A stretch of DNA of 64,000 nucleotides. It comes from Phytoactinopolyspora halotolerans. Its GTDB lineage: Bacteria > Actinomycetota > Actinomycetes > Jiangellales > Jiangellaceae. The notes under the pieces were generated by a model that searched no databases, was not told the origin of the DNA, and saw nothing but the letters and a program-made list of their open reading frames with translations. This document shows, in pieces, positions 43,985-54,834 of the stretch (positions within the stretch are counted from its first letter, which is position 1; each line of letters begins with the position of its first letter). Where the stretch lies: assembly GCF_010550675.1 (NCBI RefSeq), contig NZ_JAAGOA010000028.1:1-64000 (forward strand). The letters run 5' to 3'. A program made the translations under genes and the position numbers.

Positions 43985-44749
43985 ATGAGGGTCATGCTCG
44001 AGGCACTGGGCGATTTCGGCGACACGGTCTTGGAACACGCCGAGAACGCGATGTCGTCGCCGTGGATCTACGTGCTCATCTTCGGGCTGGCGTTCCTGGA
44101 CGCCTTCTTCCCGGTTGTGCCGAGCGAGACGCTGGTCATCACCGCCGGTGTCTTCGCCGCCAGCGGTGATCCGGCTCTGCTGGTGGTGATCGTCAGCGCT
44201 GCGGCGGGAGCGTTCGTCGGCGACCACACGTCGTACCTGATCGGGCGGACCGCAGGAGTCCGTGTGCGCCGGCGCTTCCTGGGCGGTAAACGGGCGGGTG
44301 CGGCGTTCACCTGGGCGTCCAATGCGTTGACCCAGCGCGGCGGGCTGATCCTGGTGGTCGCCCGGTACATCCCCGGTGGGCGGACCGCCGTGACACTGAC
44401 CTGCGGGACCCTGAACTATCCGCTGCGGAAGTTCAGCTTCTTCGACATGTTCGCAGCGATCTCCTGGGGCATCTACTCGGGCCTGATCGGCTACTTCGGA
44501 GGCCGGGCGTTTGAGGACGACCCGCTGCGCGGGCTGCTCCTCGGGCTCGGCATCGCGCTCGGCATCACGGTGATCGTGGAGATCGTCCGGCACGTGATCA
44601 ATCGGCGCCGAGGCCCGGTGTCACTGTTCGAGGAAGACAACGACGACGGCGGCAGCGGTGACGCGGGCGCCGAAGAGGTGGAGGTCGACGAGGCGGAGGT
44701 AGCGGAGGAAGCCGCTCGCCTCGCTGAAGACCCCACCGAGACCCGCTGA
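43985..44749 (+). CDS. DedA-family membrane protein
   Basis: A 254-residue DedA/VTT-domain protein with about six hydrophobic segments. Family blocks: FFPVVPSETLVITAGVFAAS, FVGDHTSYLIGRTAG and YIPGGRTAVTLTCGTLNY with the conserved Arg of the second re-entrant loop. Relatives recycle undecaprenyl phosphate or flip phospholipids. The last 45 residues are very acidic. Starts at 43961, 43985 and 43994 are all in frame; GATGAGGG favours 43994 slightly, and 43985 is given as a compromise. Confidence 0.87.
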   Translation: MRVMLEALGDFGDTVLEHAENAMSSPWIYVLIFGLAFLDAFFPVVPSETLVITAGVFAASGDPALLVVIVSAAAGAFVGDHTSYLIGRTAGVRVRRRFLGGKRAGAAFTWASNALTQRGGLILVVARYIPGGRTAVTLTCGTLNYPLRKFSFFDMFAAISWGIYSGLIGYFGGRAFEDDPLRGLLLGLGIALGITVIVEIVRHVINRRRGPVSLFEEDNDDGGSGDAGAEEVEVDEAEVAEEAARLAEDPTETR

Positions 44750-44827
44750 CCGACGACAACGGCCGTCGCTCACGGACGGCGACGGCTGCCGCCGGGCAGC
44801 GACGGACCGCCCCGGGCGGCTTCTGCG

Positions 44828-46243
44828 CTATGAGGCCTGGCTGACGGAGGACATGTTGAAGTCGGGCACCCGTAGCGCCGGCATCGCGGTGCGCGGGAAG
44901 TAGTCGCCCCACTCCCGGCTGAACGTCGGCACCGTCGCACCGGCGTGGGAGAACCGATCCAGCAGAGCCACCGGGCTCTCGTTGAAGCGGAAGTTGTTCA
45001 CCGCCCCGGTGACCTCGCCGTTCTCCACCAGGTACACGCCGTCGCGGGTGAGCCCGGTCAGTAGCAACGTCTGCGGGTCGACCGCGCGGATGTACCACAG
45101 GCAGGTCAGCAGCAACCCACGTTCCATGTCTCGGACCAGGTCGTCGGTGGAACCGGTGGCGCCGTCGACGGTGAGCCCGAGGTTGTCCACCGCCGGGGTG
45201 ACCGGCAGACCGGTGAGCTGTGCCGAGTGCCGGGTCTGGAGCAGGGAGGAGAGTTGACCGTCCTCGATCCATGCGGTGCGTCGCAGCGGCAGACCGTTGT
45301 CGAAGACGCTCTGCTCCGCCGACGAGGCGCGCGCCAGGGCGGCGGGGGCGCACTCCAGCCCGGGGAAGCTCGGGTCGGACCAGAGCGTGACCGGTTGAGC
45401 GGAGAGTTTCTCACCCACCCGGGTGCCGGCGCCTGGACGTGCGTACACGCTCCGGCCGTCGTATGCGTCCCGGGCACCCATCGTCCAGTAGGCGTAGATC
45501 ATCAGGTCCGCGACGGCCGTCGGCGGCAACAACGTGTCATACCGGCCGGCCGGCAGTTCGACGCTGCGGCGAGCCCAGGCCAGCCGCCGCTGCAGCTCGG
45601 CGTCGAGCCCGGCGATGTCGATGTCGGCCAACTCCCGGCAGGACTGGCCCACCCACGCGGAGGCGTTGCCGGCGTCGGCGCTGGGGTCGCCGGGACGGCT
45701 GGACTTGCCGGTGATCCCGATATGCCCGGTCGGCTGCTCGTGCCGCAGCCGTAGGCCCGTGGAACTGCCCAGGTAGGTGGTGCGCACCTCGTGTTCGACG
45801 TATCCGTAGAGGAAGTTCCGTCGCTCGGAGTTCGTGGCGAACGCCTCGCCCAGGGCCGGTGCCAGCGTGGCGAACGCGGCGGCGGAGGTGCGTCCGGGTT
45901 CCGCCGCCCAGTCAGCGGCCGCCTCGCCCGCGATGAGCGGCTGGGCGTCCTCGGCCGGTCCGTTGTCCCGTGCCGCCTGCTCCGCCGTGCGCACCAGCGG
46001 CTCCAGCGCGTCGTCGGTGACGGCGCTACGGGAGACGACGCCGGAGGCGGTGCCGGTGCTGCCGCCGACCAGGGCGACGACCGTGACCAGCCGCTCTTGC
46101 ATCACGCCGTTGGTGGTCAGGGCGTTGTTGGCCCACCTCAGGTTGGCGGTGAAGGACTCGTCCACCAAGGCCAGCATGCCGTCGGTGCGGGAGAGCTCGA
46201 GGCAGCGCTCGACGATCTGCTGCGGCGTCATGACCCCGCTCAC
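44828..46243 (-). CDS. tldE: Metallopeptidase-like protein TldE/PmbA
   Basis: A 471-residue member of the TldD/TldE family, the non-catalytic partner that lacks HExxxH. Family features include RWANNALTTNGVMQERLVTV, DGRSVYARPGAGTRVGEKLS and the C-terminal GLTRDGVYLVENGEVTGAVN. TldD and TldE form a heterodimeric protease that trims unfolded or modified peptides, including some RiPPs. GTG 46243 overlaps the TldD stop (GTGA), so the two are made together. Confidence 0.91.
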   Translation of the reverse strand: MSGVMTPQQIVERCLELSRTDGMLALVDESFTANLRWANNALTTNGVMQERLVTVVALVGGSTGTASGVVSRSAVTDDALEPLVRTAEQAARDNGPAEDAQPLIAGEAAADWAAEPGRTSAAAFATLAPALGEAFATNSERRNFLYGYVEHEVRTTYLGSSTGLRLRHEQPTGHIGITGKSSRPGDPSADAGNASAWVGQSCRELADIDIAGLDAELQRRLAWARRSVELPAGRYDTLLPPTAVADLMIYAYWTMGARDAYDGRSVYARPGAGTRVGEKLSAQPVTLWSDPSFPGLECAPAALARASSAEQSVFDNGLPLRRTAWIEDGQLSSLLQTRHSAQLTGLPVTPAVDNLGLTVDGATGSTDDLVRDMERGLLLTCLWYIRAVDPQTLLLTGLTRDGVYLVENGEVTGAVNNFRFNESPVALLDRFSHAGATVPTFSREWGDYFPRTAMPALRVPDFNMSSVSQAS

Positions 46244-47766
46244 TGGCCACCCTCCTGAGCCGTGTTCAGCACGTTGATATCCCGGAACAGCGCGGACGGG
46301 CAGCCGTGTGACACCGGTGCGATCTGCCCGGGCTGCGCCTTGCCGCAGTTGAACGCGCCTCCGAGCACGTAGGTCTGCGGACCGCCGACGGCATCCAGGG
46401 ACCCCCAGAAGTCCGTCGTCGTCGCCTGGTACGCGACATCGCGCAGTTGTCCGCTCAGCCGGCCGTTGCGGATCCGGTAGAACCGCTGGCCGGTGAACTG
46501 GAAGTTGTACCGCTGCATATCGATCGACCAGGACTTGTTCCCGACGATGTAGATGCCGTCGTCCACTCGGGAGATCAGGTCCTCGGTGGACGGTCCGGCG
46601 GCGGCCGGCTGCAAGGAGACGTTCGCCATCCGTTGCACCGGGACGTGGCCGGGCGAGTCGGCGAAGGCACAACCGTTGGACCGGCTGGTCCCGAGCGCGG
46701 ACGCGTTGTCCTTCGCCATCGCCCGGTCGAGCTGGTATCCGACCAGCACGCCGTCGCGGACGATGTCCCAGCGCTGCGCCTGCACTCCTTCGTCGTCGTA
46801 GCCGATGGTGGCCAGCCCGTGCCGCGCGGTGCGATCCCCGGTGACATGCATCGCGGGGGAGCCGTAGCGCAGCGTGCCGAGCTTGTCCAGCGTGGCGAAC
46901 GAGGTCCCGGCATAGTTGGCCTCGTAGCCGAGCGCGCGATCCAGTTCGGTGGCGTGGCCGACCGACTCGTGGATGGTCAGCCACAGGTTGGTGGGGTCGA
47001 TGACCAGGTCGTACCGGCCGGCGTCGACCGTCGGCGCGGCGAGCTTCTCCGCCAGCAGCGGCCCGAGCTCGTCGAGTGCGGCGTCCCAGGCGACCACGCC
47101 GTCGGCGCCGGTGACGTACTCCCAGCCTCGGCCGGCGGGTGCGGCGAGCGTCTCCATCGTCTCGAATCTGCCGCTGCCGGCGTCGACGGCGAGTGCCTCG
47201 AAGGCCGGCTGCACCCGGACGCGCTGTTGAGTGGTGACGGTGCCCGCCGTGTTCGCGTAGAACTTGTTCTCCAGCACCTGGTCCAGGCGAGCCGTGATGT
47301 GATCGACGGCCGGCTGCTCGAGCACCTGCCGCGAGCGGGCGGCCAGCAGTTCGATCTTGTCCGTGTCCGGGATGCTGAACGGGTCGATGTCGTAGTCGGA
47401 CACCCACATCACGTCGGCGTAGGTGGGCTCGTCGGCGATCTCCACCCGGGTGGGGCTGAGGTCCCGGGCCACCTTGGCCAGCTCGACGGCCTGCTCGGTG
47501 GCGCGGACCGCGTGTTCGGGGGTCAGGTCGACGGCGGCGGCGAAGCCCCAGGTGCCGTCGTGCAGGACCCGGACGCTGAAGCCGACGTCCTCGCCGTCGC
47601 GGCTGCCTTCCAGAGCGGCGTCGCGGAGGGCCAGCGTCTGCGAGCGGATGCGTTCGAACCTGAACTCCGCGTGGTCGACGCCGAGGTCACGAGCGCGTTG
47701 CAGTGCGGCGTCGGCGAGCATCCGCATCGGATAGGCGCGGAACGCCGGATCGATCTCATGAGCCAC
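46240..47766 (-). CDS. tldD: Metallopeptidase TldD
   Basis: A 508-residue zinc protease with the active-site motif LTIHESVGHATELDRALGYE (HESVGH). GTLRYGSPAMHVTGD and ADSPGHVPVQRMANVSLQPA are family-typical, as is the closing GGAFNCGKAQPGQIAPVSHG. It starts at GTG 47766 (MAHEIDPAFRAYPM) with no visible ribosome-binding site, so a leaderless transcript is likely. The divergent gap to aroC contains a 92-bp palindrome. Confidence 0.92.
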   Translation of the reverse strand: MAHEIDPAFRAYPMRMLADAALQRARDLGVDHAEFRFERIRSQTLALRDAALEGSRDGEDVGFSVRVLHDGTWGFAAAVDLTPEHAVRATEQAVELAKVARDLSPTRVEIADEPTYADVMWVSDYDIDPFSIPDTDKIELLAARSRQVLEQPAVDHITARLDQVLENKFYANTAGTVTTQQRVRVQPAFEALAVDAGSGRFETMETLAAPAGRGWEYVTGADGVVAWDAALDELGPLLAEKLAAPTVDAGRYDLVIDPTNLWLTIHESVGHATELDRALGYEANYAGTSFATLDKLGTLRYGSPAMHVTGDRTARHGLATIGYDDEGVQAQRWDIVRDGVLVGYQLDRAMAKDNASALGTSRSNGCAFADSPGHVPVQRMANVSLQPAAAGPSTEDLISRVDDGIYIVGNKSWSIDMQRYNFQFTGQRFYRIRNGRLSGQLRDVAYQATTTDFWGSLDAVGGPQTYVLGGAFNCGKAQPGQIAPVSHGCPSALFRDINVLNTAQEGGQ

Positions 47767-47812
47767 GCGCCCGAGCGTATCCCACCCACCACCCACCCCC
47801 ACATGCCCCGCC

Positions 47813-47904
47813 CTAAATGATCATGTGAAGTGGGTTTTCCCCAGCACTACCATGTCTGCAGACCTGGTACGGCGCGAGAAAACCTACTTCACATGATCAT
47901 TTAG
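47813..47904. repeat. 92-bp palindrome with ATGATCATG ends (copy 3)
   Basis: Outer arms CTAAATGATCATGTGAAGT and ACTTCACATGATCATTTAG pair, then GGGTTTTC with GAAAACC(T). The centre is a second palindrome, GTCTGCAGAC. The only arm mismatch is one G/A. The copy at 55837 has the same length and about 90% identity. It lies between the divergent tldD and aroC starts, so it is not a simple terminator. Confidence 0.88.
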
Positions 47905-47948
47905 GGGTAGCGGGGCAGGGGTGGGGGCGGCGTGGGAAGATGTTCACC

Positions 47949-49141
47949 ATGCTCAGATGGCTCACGGCGGGGGAATCGCACGGCCCCGCGCTCGTCGCGA
48001 CCCTGGAAGGGCTCCCGGCCGGCGTTCAGGTCACCACAGACGACGTGGCGGAGGCGTTGGCTCGCCGCCGGCTCGGCTACGGGCGTGGCGCGCGGATGTC
48101 CTTCGAGGCGGACAAGGTGACATTCCTCGGCGGCGTGCGGCATGGCCGGACCCTCGGCGGTCCGCTCGCCGTGCAGGTGGGGAACACGGAGTGGCCGAAG
48201 TGGGAGAAGGTGATGTCCGCCGACCCGGTCGACCCGGACGAGCTGGACGGGCTGGCCCGCAACGCGCCCCTGACCCGCCCGCGCCCCGGACACGCGGACC
48301 TGGCCGGCATGCAGAAGTACGGCTTCGATGAGGCTCGCCCGGTACTGGAGCGGGCCAGCGCCCGGGAGACGGCGGCGCGCGTCGCGCTCGGTTCGGTGGC
48401 GGCCGCGTTCCTGGAACAGGCGTACGGGGTCCGGCTGGTGAGCCACACCGTCGAACTGGGCACCATCGCGGTTCCCGCCGGCTCCCCGCTGCCGCATCCG
48501 GACGACGTGGCGAAGCTGGACGTTGACCCGCTGCGCTGCTTCCACGCGGAGACCAGCGACGCGATGGTGACCGAGGTGGACGAGACCCGAAAGGCCGGTG
48601 ACACCCTGGGCGGCGTCGTTGAGGTCGTCACGTACGGGCTGCCGCCCGGGCTCGGCAGCTACGTGCACGGCGACCGCCGGCTGGACGCCCGGCTGGCCGG
48701 TGCGCTGATGGGCATTCAGGCGATCAAGGGTGTGGAGGTCGGCGACGGCTTCGAGCTGGCGCGCACGCGCGGGTCGGACGCACAGGATGAGATCGAGCCG
48801 GTGGAGGGCGGCGGCGTGCGACGCACGTCGGGGCGCTCCGGCGGCATCGAAGGCGGTATGTCCACCGGTGAGGTGATGCGGGTCCGGGCGGCGATGAAGC
48901 CGATCTCCACCGTTCCGCGCGCGCTGCGCACGATCGACACCGCGACGGGTGAGGAATCCCGCGCTCACCACCAGCGTTCCGACGTCTGCGCCGTGCCGGC
49001 AGCCGGTGTGGTGGCCGAGGCGATGGTCGCGCTGATACTCGCGCAGGCGGCGTTGGAGAAGTTCGGCGGCGACTCGGTGGCGGAGACGGCGCGGAACTGG
49101 CGTTCCTACCTGGACGCCATCCCGGAGAGGCTGGCGATCCG

Positions 49142-49145
<4 letters not shown>
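47949..49145 (+). CDS. aroC: Chorismate synthase
   Basis: A 398-residue FMN-dependent enzyme making chorismate from EPSP. Signatures: [20 protein letters not shown] at the start, then [27 protein letters not shown] and [11 protein letters not shown], with the end motif [21 protein letters not shown] 47949 aligns with the family start; ATG 47940 is possible. aroK follows with a 4-bp overlap. Confidence 0.95.
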
Positions 49146-50723
<1,578 letters not shown>

Positions 50724-50750
50724 TCAGCCGCACAGGAGCAGTCAGTACAC

Positions 50751-50789
50751 ATCGGCATACCCGGGATGCGCACATGGCGCATCGCCGAT
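50751..50789. terminator. Bidirectional hairpin between aroB and the alarmone synthetase gene
   Basis: ATCGGC...GCCGAT forms the outer stem, and GATGCGC-ACATG-GCGCATC the inner one, in the 75-bp convergent gap. There is no marked T-run, as often in high-GC actinobacteria. Confidence 0.6.
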
Positions 50790-50798
50790 GGCGGCGGG

Positions 50799-51638
50799 TC
50801 AGTCGCGGTAGTGCCGACGGGCTTGGCGTAGCCGGGCGACCACCTCTTCGGCCGGGACCACATGCTGCTCGTCCGGCGGCTCCGGCCCGTTTTGCTGGTC
50901 GACGCCGTCGGCGACGCGGATCTCGTTGTGCAATCGCTCCATCGTCTCGTCGAGATGAGCGGCCGTCTGCGCCGCGGTGGCGAGGTCGTCGAGCAGCTCC
51001 CGTGGCACGTCCTTGTCGTACTTGTAGTAGATCTTGTGCTCGAGGCTCGCCCAGAAGTCCATGGCGATCGTGCGCAGCTGAACCTCGACGACGACCTCCA
51101 CCATGCCGTCGGAGAGATACACCGGGATCACGACGATCGCGTGCAGGCTGCGGTAGCCGTTGGGCTTGGGCTGAAGGATGTAGTCCTTGACCTGGAGTAC
51201 CCGGACGTCCTGCTGCTTGGCGAGCATGTCGAATACGCGGTACGTGTCCGAGACGAAGCTGCAGGTCACCCGCACGCCGGCGATGTCGGTAATGGTCTCG
51301 CGGATCGCGTCGAACGACGGGTAGCACCCCTTGCGCTGGATCTTCTCCAGGATGCTCTCCGGAGACTTCAATCGCGAGGAGACATGTTCGATCGGGTTGT
51401 AGTCATGCAGGTGGCTGAACTCTTCCCGCAGGATCGAGATCTTGGTGGTGATCTCCTCCATGCCGAACTTGTACTGCATCATGAAGCGGGTGAAGTCCTC
51501 GCGCAGCTGACGCAGCTCCTTGACGGCGACCGGATCCGCGGACGCCGCCTGGCTCGCCGAGTGTGCGTTCATGCTGGCGAGCACCGAGGACAGCGATGTG
51601 GCGTGCTCGTGGCCCGCTTGGGATGCCGAAATCCTCAC
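50799..51638 (-). CDS. Small alarmone synthetase-type GTP pyrophosphokinase (RelA/SpoT synthetase domain only)
   Basis: A 279-residue protein with one synthetase domain at about residues 75-215: [52 protein letters not shown] and [20 protein letters not shown]. No HD hydrolase, TGS or ACT domain is present. It resembles RelQ/RelS-type enzymes that make (p)ppGpp without ribosome control. The first 45 residues are unconserved and the last 30 acidic. GTG 51638. It interrupts the shikimate run on the opposite strand. Confidence 0.88.
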   Translation of the reverse strand: MRISASQAGHEHATSLSSVLASMNAHSASQAASADPVAVKELRQLREDFTRFMMQYKFGMEEITTKISILREEFSHLHDYNPIEHVSSRLKSPESILEKIQRKGCYPSFDAIRETITDIAGVRVTCSFVSDTYRVFDMLAKQQDVRVLQVKDYILQPKPNGYRSLHAIVVIPVYLSDGMVEVVVEVQLRTIAMDFWASLEHKIYYKYDKDVPRELLDDLATAAQTAAHLDETMERLHNEIRVADGVDQQNGPEPPDEQHVVPAEEVVARLRQARRHYRD

Positions 51639-51742
51639 CCGTCCACTCTATGTGGCACGGTCCGGCCAGGCGTGCGAAACGGAGGCGTCCGAGATGGGGC
51701 GAACATCACGTCGGTCGGTGCCGCACTGTAGGGTCAGATGCG

Positions 51743-52180
51743 ATGAAGAAGGTGCTGGTGCTGAACGGCCCGAACCTGGGCCGGCTCGGCTCGCGGGAGC
51801 CGGACGTGTACGGTGACACGTCCTACGACGACCTCGTCAAACGGTGCGAGCGTAACGGTCGGGAGCTCGGGTTCGACGTCGAGGTGCGGCAGACCGATGA
51901 CGAGGCCGAACTCGTCGGCTGGCTACACTCCGCCGCTGACGCCGCTACGCCGGTGGTGCTGAACCCGGCGGCGTTCACGCACTACTCGTACGCGCTGCGC
52001 GACGCCTGTGCGCAGCTGACGGCACCGCTGATCGAGGTGCATATCTCGAACCCGGCCGCGCGTGAGTCGTTCCGTCACACCAGCGTCGTGGCCGGCGTCG
52101 CCACCGGGACCATCGCCGGTTTCGGCATGGTCTCCTATGACCTCGCGCTCCAGGCGCTGCACGACCTGCACCACCGGTGA
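51743..52180 (+). CDS. aroQ: 3-dehydroquinate dehydratase, type II
   Basis: A 145-residue dodecameric type II enzyme. [20 protein letters not shown] carries the active-site Arg and Tyr, [20 protein letters not shown] the Asn and Tyr, and [20 protein letters not shown] the His. It makes 3-dehydroshikimate. ATG 51743 is used. The convergent vapC ends 6 bp after its stop. Confidence 0.95.
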   Translation: MKKVLVLNGPNLGRLGSREPDVYGDTSYDDLVKRCERNGRELGFDVEVRQTDDEAELVGWLHSAADAATPVVLNPAAFTHYSYALRDACAQLTAPLIEVHISNPAARESFRHTSVVAGVATGTIAGFGMVSYDLALQALHDLHHR

Positions 52181-52185
52181 GGAGC

Positions 52186-52779
52186 TCACGACGCGGGAGC
52201 CGGTGGGGCAGGAGGTACTGACGGCGCGGACGGGGCCGACGGCGTCGATAGGGTCGATGCGGCCGGCGGCATGGTCCGGACCGACGGGACGACCTCGTCC
52301 GCAGGTGCGCCCGAGTCGGTGAACCCGGCCACGGGTAGGAAGCCGAGGGCTTTCGCGGCAGCGCGTTGCGGCTCGCTCTGTGTGGCGAAACCGACCCGCT
52401 CACCCGGTTCGGCCAGCGGCCGCACCGCGATGTCGGCAACGGCGAGATGCAGGGCCTCCATGGCATGGACGCCGTAGACCCGCACGATGGTGAGCGCGGC
52501 GCTCTCCGTCGCCGTAGGGTCTGGGCGGGTCAGGCTGATCGGACCGTCGGGTGAGACCTCCTCATACAGTTTCTCGATCAGCACGTCGACGTCGGCGAGG
52601 CGTTTCGCCTTGCCTGCGCGGTGCAGCGTCGCCACGACCTCGACCAGCGTGAAGCTTGCCGTCAGCAGCAGCTGTCCGCCTTCCACCAGTGCCCGCGCCT
52701 GCTGATGTCCGGGCTCGTCGGCGAGGTAGGAACGGACCAGAACCGACGGATCGACATAGATCAGCGTGGTATCGATCAT
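52186..52779 (-). CDS. PIN-domain toxin, VapC-like, with Pro/Ala/Ser tail
   Basis: A 197-residue protein. The PIN domain fills about residues 5-140, with acidic residues in YVDPSVLVRSYL, TLVEVVATL and MEALHLAVADI, where Glu replaces the usual Asp before ALHL. PIN toxins are Mg-dependent RNases. After residue 165 the tail is a low-complexity Pro/Ala/Ser sequence, unusual for VapC. One base separates it from the antitoxin gene upstream on the same strand. Confidence 0.85.
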   Translation of the reverse strand: MIDTTLIYVDPSVLVRSYLADEPGHQQARALVEGGQLLLTASFTLVEVVATLHRAGKAKRLADVDVLIEKLYEEVSPDGPISLTRPDPTATESAALTIVRVYGVHAMEALHLAVADIAVRPLAEPGERVGFATQSEPQRAAAKALGFLPVAGFTDSGAPADEVVPSVRTMPPAASTLSTPSAPSAPSVPPAPPAPAS

Positions 52780-52780
52780 C

Positions 52781-53092
52781 TCAGCGCCCCTTGGTCCAGA
52801 GTTCGGTGACCACCGGTCCGATCCCCTCGGTCTCCTTCAGTGCGGCAGAGAAACGCTCCGGCGTGACGGGAGGGGCCGGCGACTCGACCAGGATCCCCAT
52901 CTCGCGGGCGCGTTCCTTGAGGCGATATCGGCGGGTGGTGACGCCGTCGGCCGGGCCCTCGGCGGGCGCGGCCGAATGTAGCGCCTTGTTGGCGAGTGCA
53001 TTCACCGAGATCCCTTCGCGCTTTGCCTTGGCGGTCAAGCGCGCATGCAGGTCGTCGGGGATGCGTAGGAGAAGCTGCCGCATGACGATCAT
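52781..53092 (-). CDS. Antitoxin, VapB-like (ribbon-helix-helix)
   Basis: A 103-residue protein. The N-terminal RHH/HicB-like motif is MRQLLLRIPDDLHARLTAKA with GISVNALANKAL. The C-terminal part after residue 60 should bind the PIN toxin. It starts at ATG 53092 or 53083. The start region is full of GATAGC/GCTATC repeats, which fits conditional autoregulation. Toxin follows after 1 bp. Confidence 0.82.
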   Translation of the reverse strand: MIVMRQLLLRIPDDLHARLTAKAKREGISVNALANKALHSAAPAEGPADGVTTRRYRLKERAREMGILVESPAPPVTPERFSAALKETEGIGPVVTELWTKGR

Positions 53093-53099
53093 GATAGCT

Positions 53100-53112
53100 G
53101 ATAGCTGCTATC
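53100..53112. promoter_or_regulatory. Probable VapB operator
   Basis: GATAGC-T-GCTATC is a perfect palindrome just ahead of the antitoxin start. Overlapping direct and inverted copies (TGATAGCTGATAGC, GCTAGC) extend it over about 53091-53126. Confidence 0.6.
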
Positions 53113-53138
53113 GCATGCTAGCTATTACTTGATATCAA

Positions 53139-53600
53139 TCACAGCGCGTCGATGAACCGTTTCGCTTCCTTGACGCTCATCCCCGTGTGATCGCGGAGCA
53201 GCTGGATGGCGGCGGTCCGGGTGAACGGGTCCTGTTCAACCAAGGCGTTCAGCCTGCGTAACAGGTGATCGTCGATGACCGCACTCGACTGCCCGCCCGA
53301 TTCGGTCTGAGTGGACGTCTCCGCCTGCGGGAAGACACGTCCGACCATGAGCTCCTGAACGACGAGCGTCGCCTCGTGGGTCTCCAGCTTGCTGTGTTTA
53401 CGCAACAGCTTGATCGCCTGCTCGGTATGGCCCTGCCATGCCAGCGACCGCAGCTCCTCCTGGAACTCGGAGTTCAGGCGGACATCGGAGAGTACGGTGT
53501 TCTCGACCGGCTTGCCACGGCGCTCCGGGGCTCGCCTGATGATCACCACGCTCACGACAATCGCCAGGCTTACCACCAGAATCAAGCCGAGCTCGACCAT
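53139..53600 (-). CDS. Membrane-anchored protein with L7/L12-C-terminal-like repeats
   Basis: A 153-residue protein: one N-terminal membrane helix (LGLILVVSLAIVVSVVIIRR, about residues 4-23), then a cytoplasmic part with two similar helical segments. EQAIKLLRKHSKLETHEATL and AAIQLLRDHTGMSVKEAKRF both resemble the ribosomal L7/L12 C-terminal domain (AIKxVRExTGLGLKEAK). L7/L12-CTD-like membrane proteins occur in actinobacteria, function unknown. ATG 53600; TTG 53606 possible. Divergent from pepQ. Confidence 0.65.
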   Translation of the reverse strand: MVELGLILVVSLAIVVSVVIIRRAPERRGKPVENTVLSDVRLNSEFQEELRSLAWQGHTEQAIKLLRKHSKLETHEATLVVQELMVGRVFPQAETSTQTESGGQSSAVIDDHLLRRLNALVEQDPFTRTAAIQLLRDHTGMSVKEAKRFIDAL

Positions 53601-53687
53601 GATCAAAATGGTAACCGATGCGGCCTTCTCTCGTGGAGTGAACGGCAGGGTCTCTCACCCGAGAAGACGGCGTCTAGAGTCGTCACC

Positions 53688-54791
53688 ATGGCTGAACTCC
53701 ACGCTGCCCGTCGGGCCCGGCTCGCGGCCCACCTCGCCGAGCGCGACATCCCCGCCGCATTGGTCACCCGGCTCGTCAACGTCCAGTACCTGACCGGTCT
53801 GAAGAGCAGCAATGCCGCCGTACTCATCACCGACGACGGGACGGCGACGCTGGCCACGGACGGTCGATACGCGACGGCGGCCGCCGCCGTGGCGCCGGAC
53901 GTCGAGCTCGTCGTCATCCGCGGCGTCGCCACTGAGCTGGCCACCCGCGCCGGGCAGCGCGGCCTCGGGCGGCTGGCCGTCGAGCAGCACGACGTCACGC
54001 TGGAGCTGGCTGCGGCGATCCGCGCCGCGCTGGAGGACGCCGGTAGCACAACCGAACTGACCGAGATGGGCCGTGCGATCGAGGAGTTGCGAGCGGTCAA
54101 GGACGAATCCGAGATCGACAGCCTGCGGCGCGCGTGCGAGATCTCCTGCCAGGCGCTGCAGGAGTTGTTCGGCGCCGGCTCGTTGCTCGGGCGGTCGGAG
54201 CGGGTCATCGCCCGCGACCTGGAGTGGCGGATGTACGCGGCCGGGGCGGACGCCATCGCGTTCGAGACGATCGTCGCGTCCGGCCCGAACAGCGCCGTAC
54301 CGCACCACCGCCCGACGGACCGCGTCGTCGAGCGCGGGGACTTCGTGAAGATCGACTTCGGCGCCGCGTTCGGTGGCTATCACGCGGACTGCACCCGTAC
54401 GTGCGTCGTCGGGGGCGAACCGGCGGCCTGGCAACGTGAGATCTACGACATCGTCGCCGCGTCTCAGCGGGCCGGTCGGGAGGCGCTGACACCCGGCGGC
54501 GAGCGGATCGACGTGGACAAGGCGTCGCGTTCGGTGATCGAGGACGCGGGCTACGGTGAGCAGTTCGGCCACGGCACCGGTCACGGCGTCGGGCTGGAGG
54601 TACATGAGGCGCCGACGCTCGGGTACTCGGCAACGGGTACACTTGCCGAGCGCATGACAGTGACGGTTGAGCCCGGTATCTACCTGCCGGACCGCGGTGG
54701 GGTTCGGATCGAGGACACGCTCGTGGTCCGGGCCGACGGACCGGAGCTGCTCACACCATTGACCAAGGAGCTGCTCGTCCTCGACGCGTGA
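53688..54791 (+). CDS. pepQ: Xaa-Pro aminopeptidase/dipeptidase family (M24)
   Basis: A 367-residue M24 peptidase. N-terminal creatinase-like domain (about 1-130), then the catalytic pita-bread fold with ligands Asp in VKIDFGA, Asp in HADCTRT, His in GTGHGVGLEVHE, Glu in VEPGIYL and Glu in RIEDTLV. It cleaves X-Pro bonds. Its place ahead of efp is conserved in actinobacteria; EF-P helps translate polyproline, so proline metabolism is a common theme. Confidence 0.93.
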   Translation: MAELHAARRARLAAHLAERDIPAALVTRLVNVQYLTGLKSSNAAVLITDDGTATLATDGRYATAAAAVAPDVELVVIRGVATELATRAGQRGLGRLAVEQHDVTLELAAAIRAALEDAGSTTELTEMGRAIEELRAVKDESEIDSLRRACEISCQALQELFGAGSLLGRSERVIARDLEWRMYAAGADAIAFETIVASGPNSAVPHHRPTDRVVERGDFVKIDFGAAFGGYHADCTRTCVVGGEPAAWQREIYDIVAASQRAGREALTPGGERIDVDKASRSVIEDAGYGEQFGHGTGHGVGLEVHEAPTLGYSATGTLAERMTVTVEPGIYLPDRGGVRIEDTLVVRADGPELLTPLTKELLVLDA

Positions 54792-54834
54792 GCGCGACGG
54801 ACGTGCACGATGACGACGAAGAGGCACTACTGAC

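Noticed and set aside
43461-43985. Protein-coding gene between gcvP and DedA
   Set aside because: Short frames there are created by the palindromes and have no ribosome-binding site or protein-like composition.
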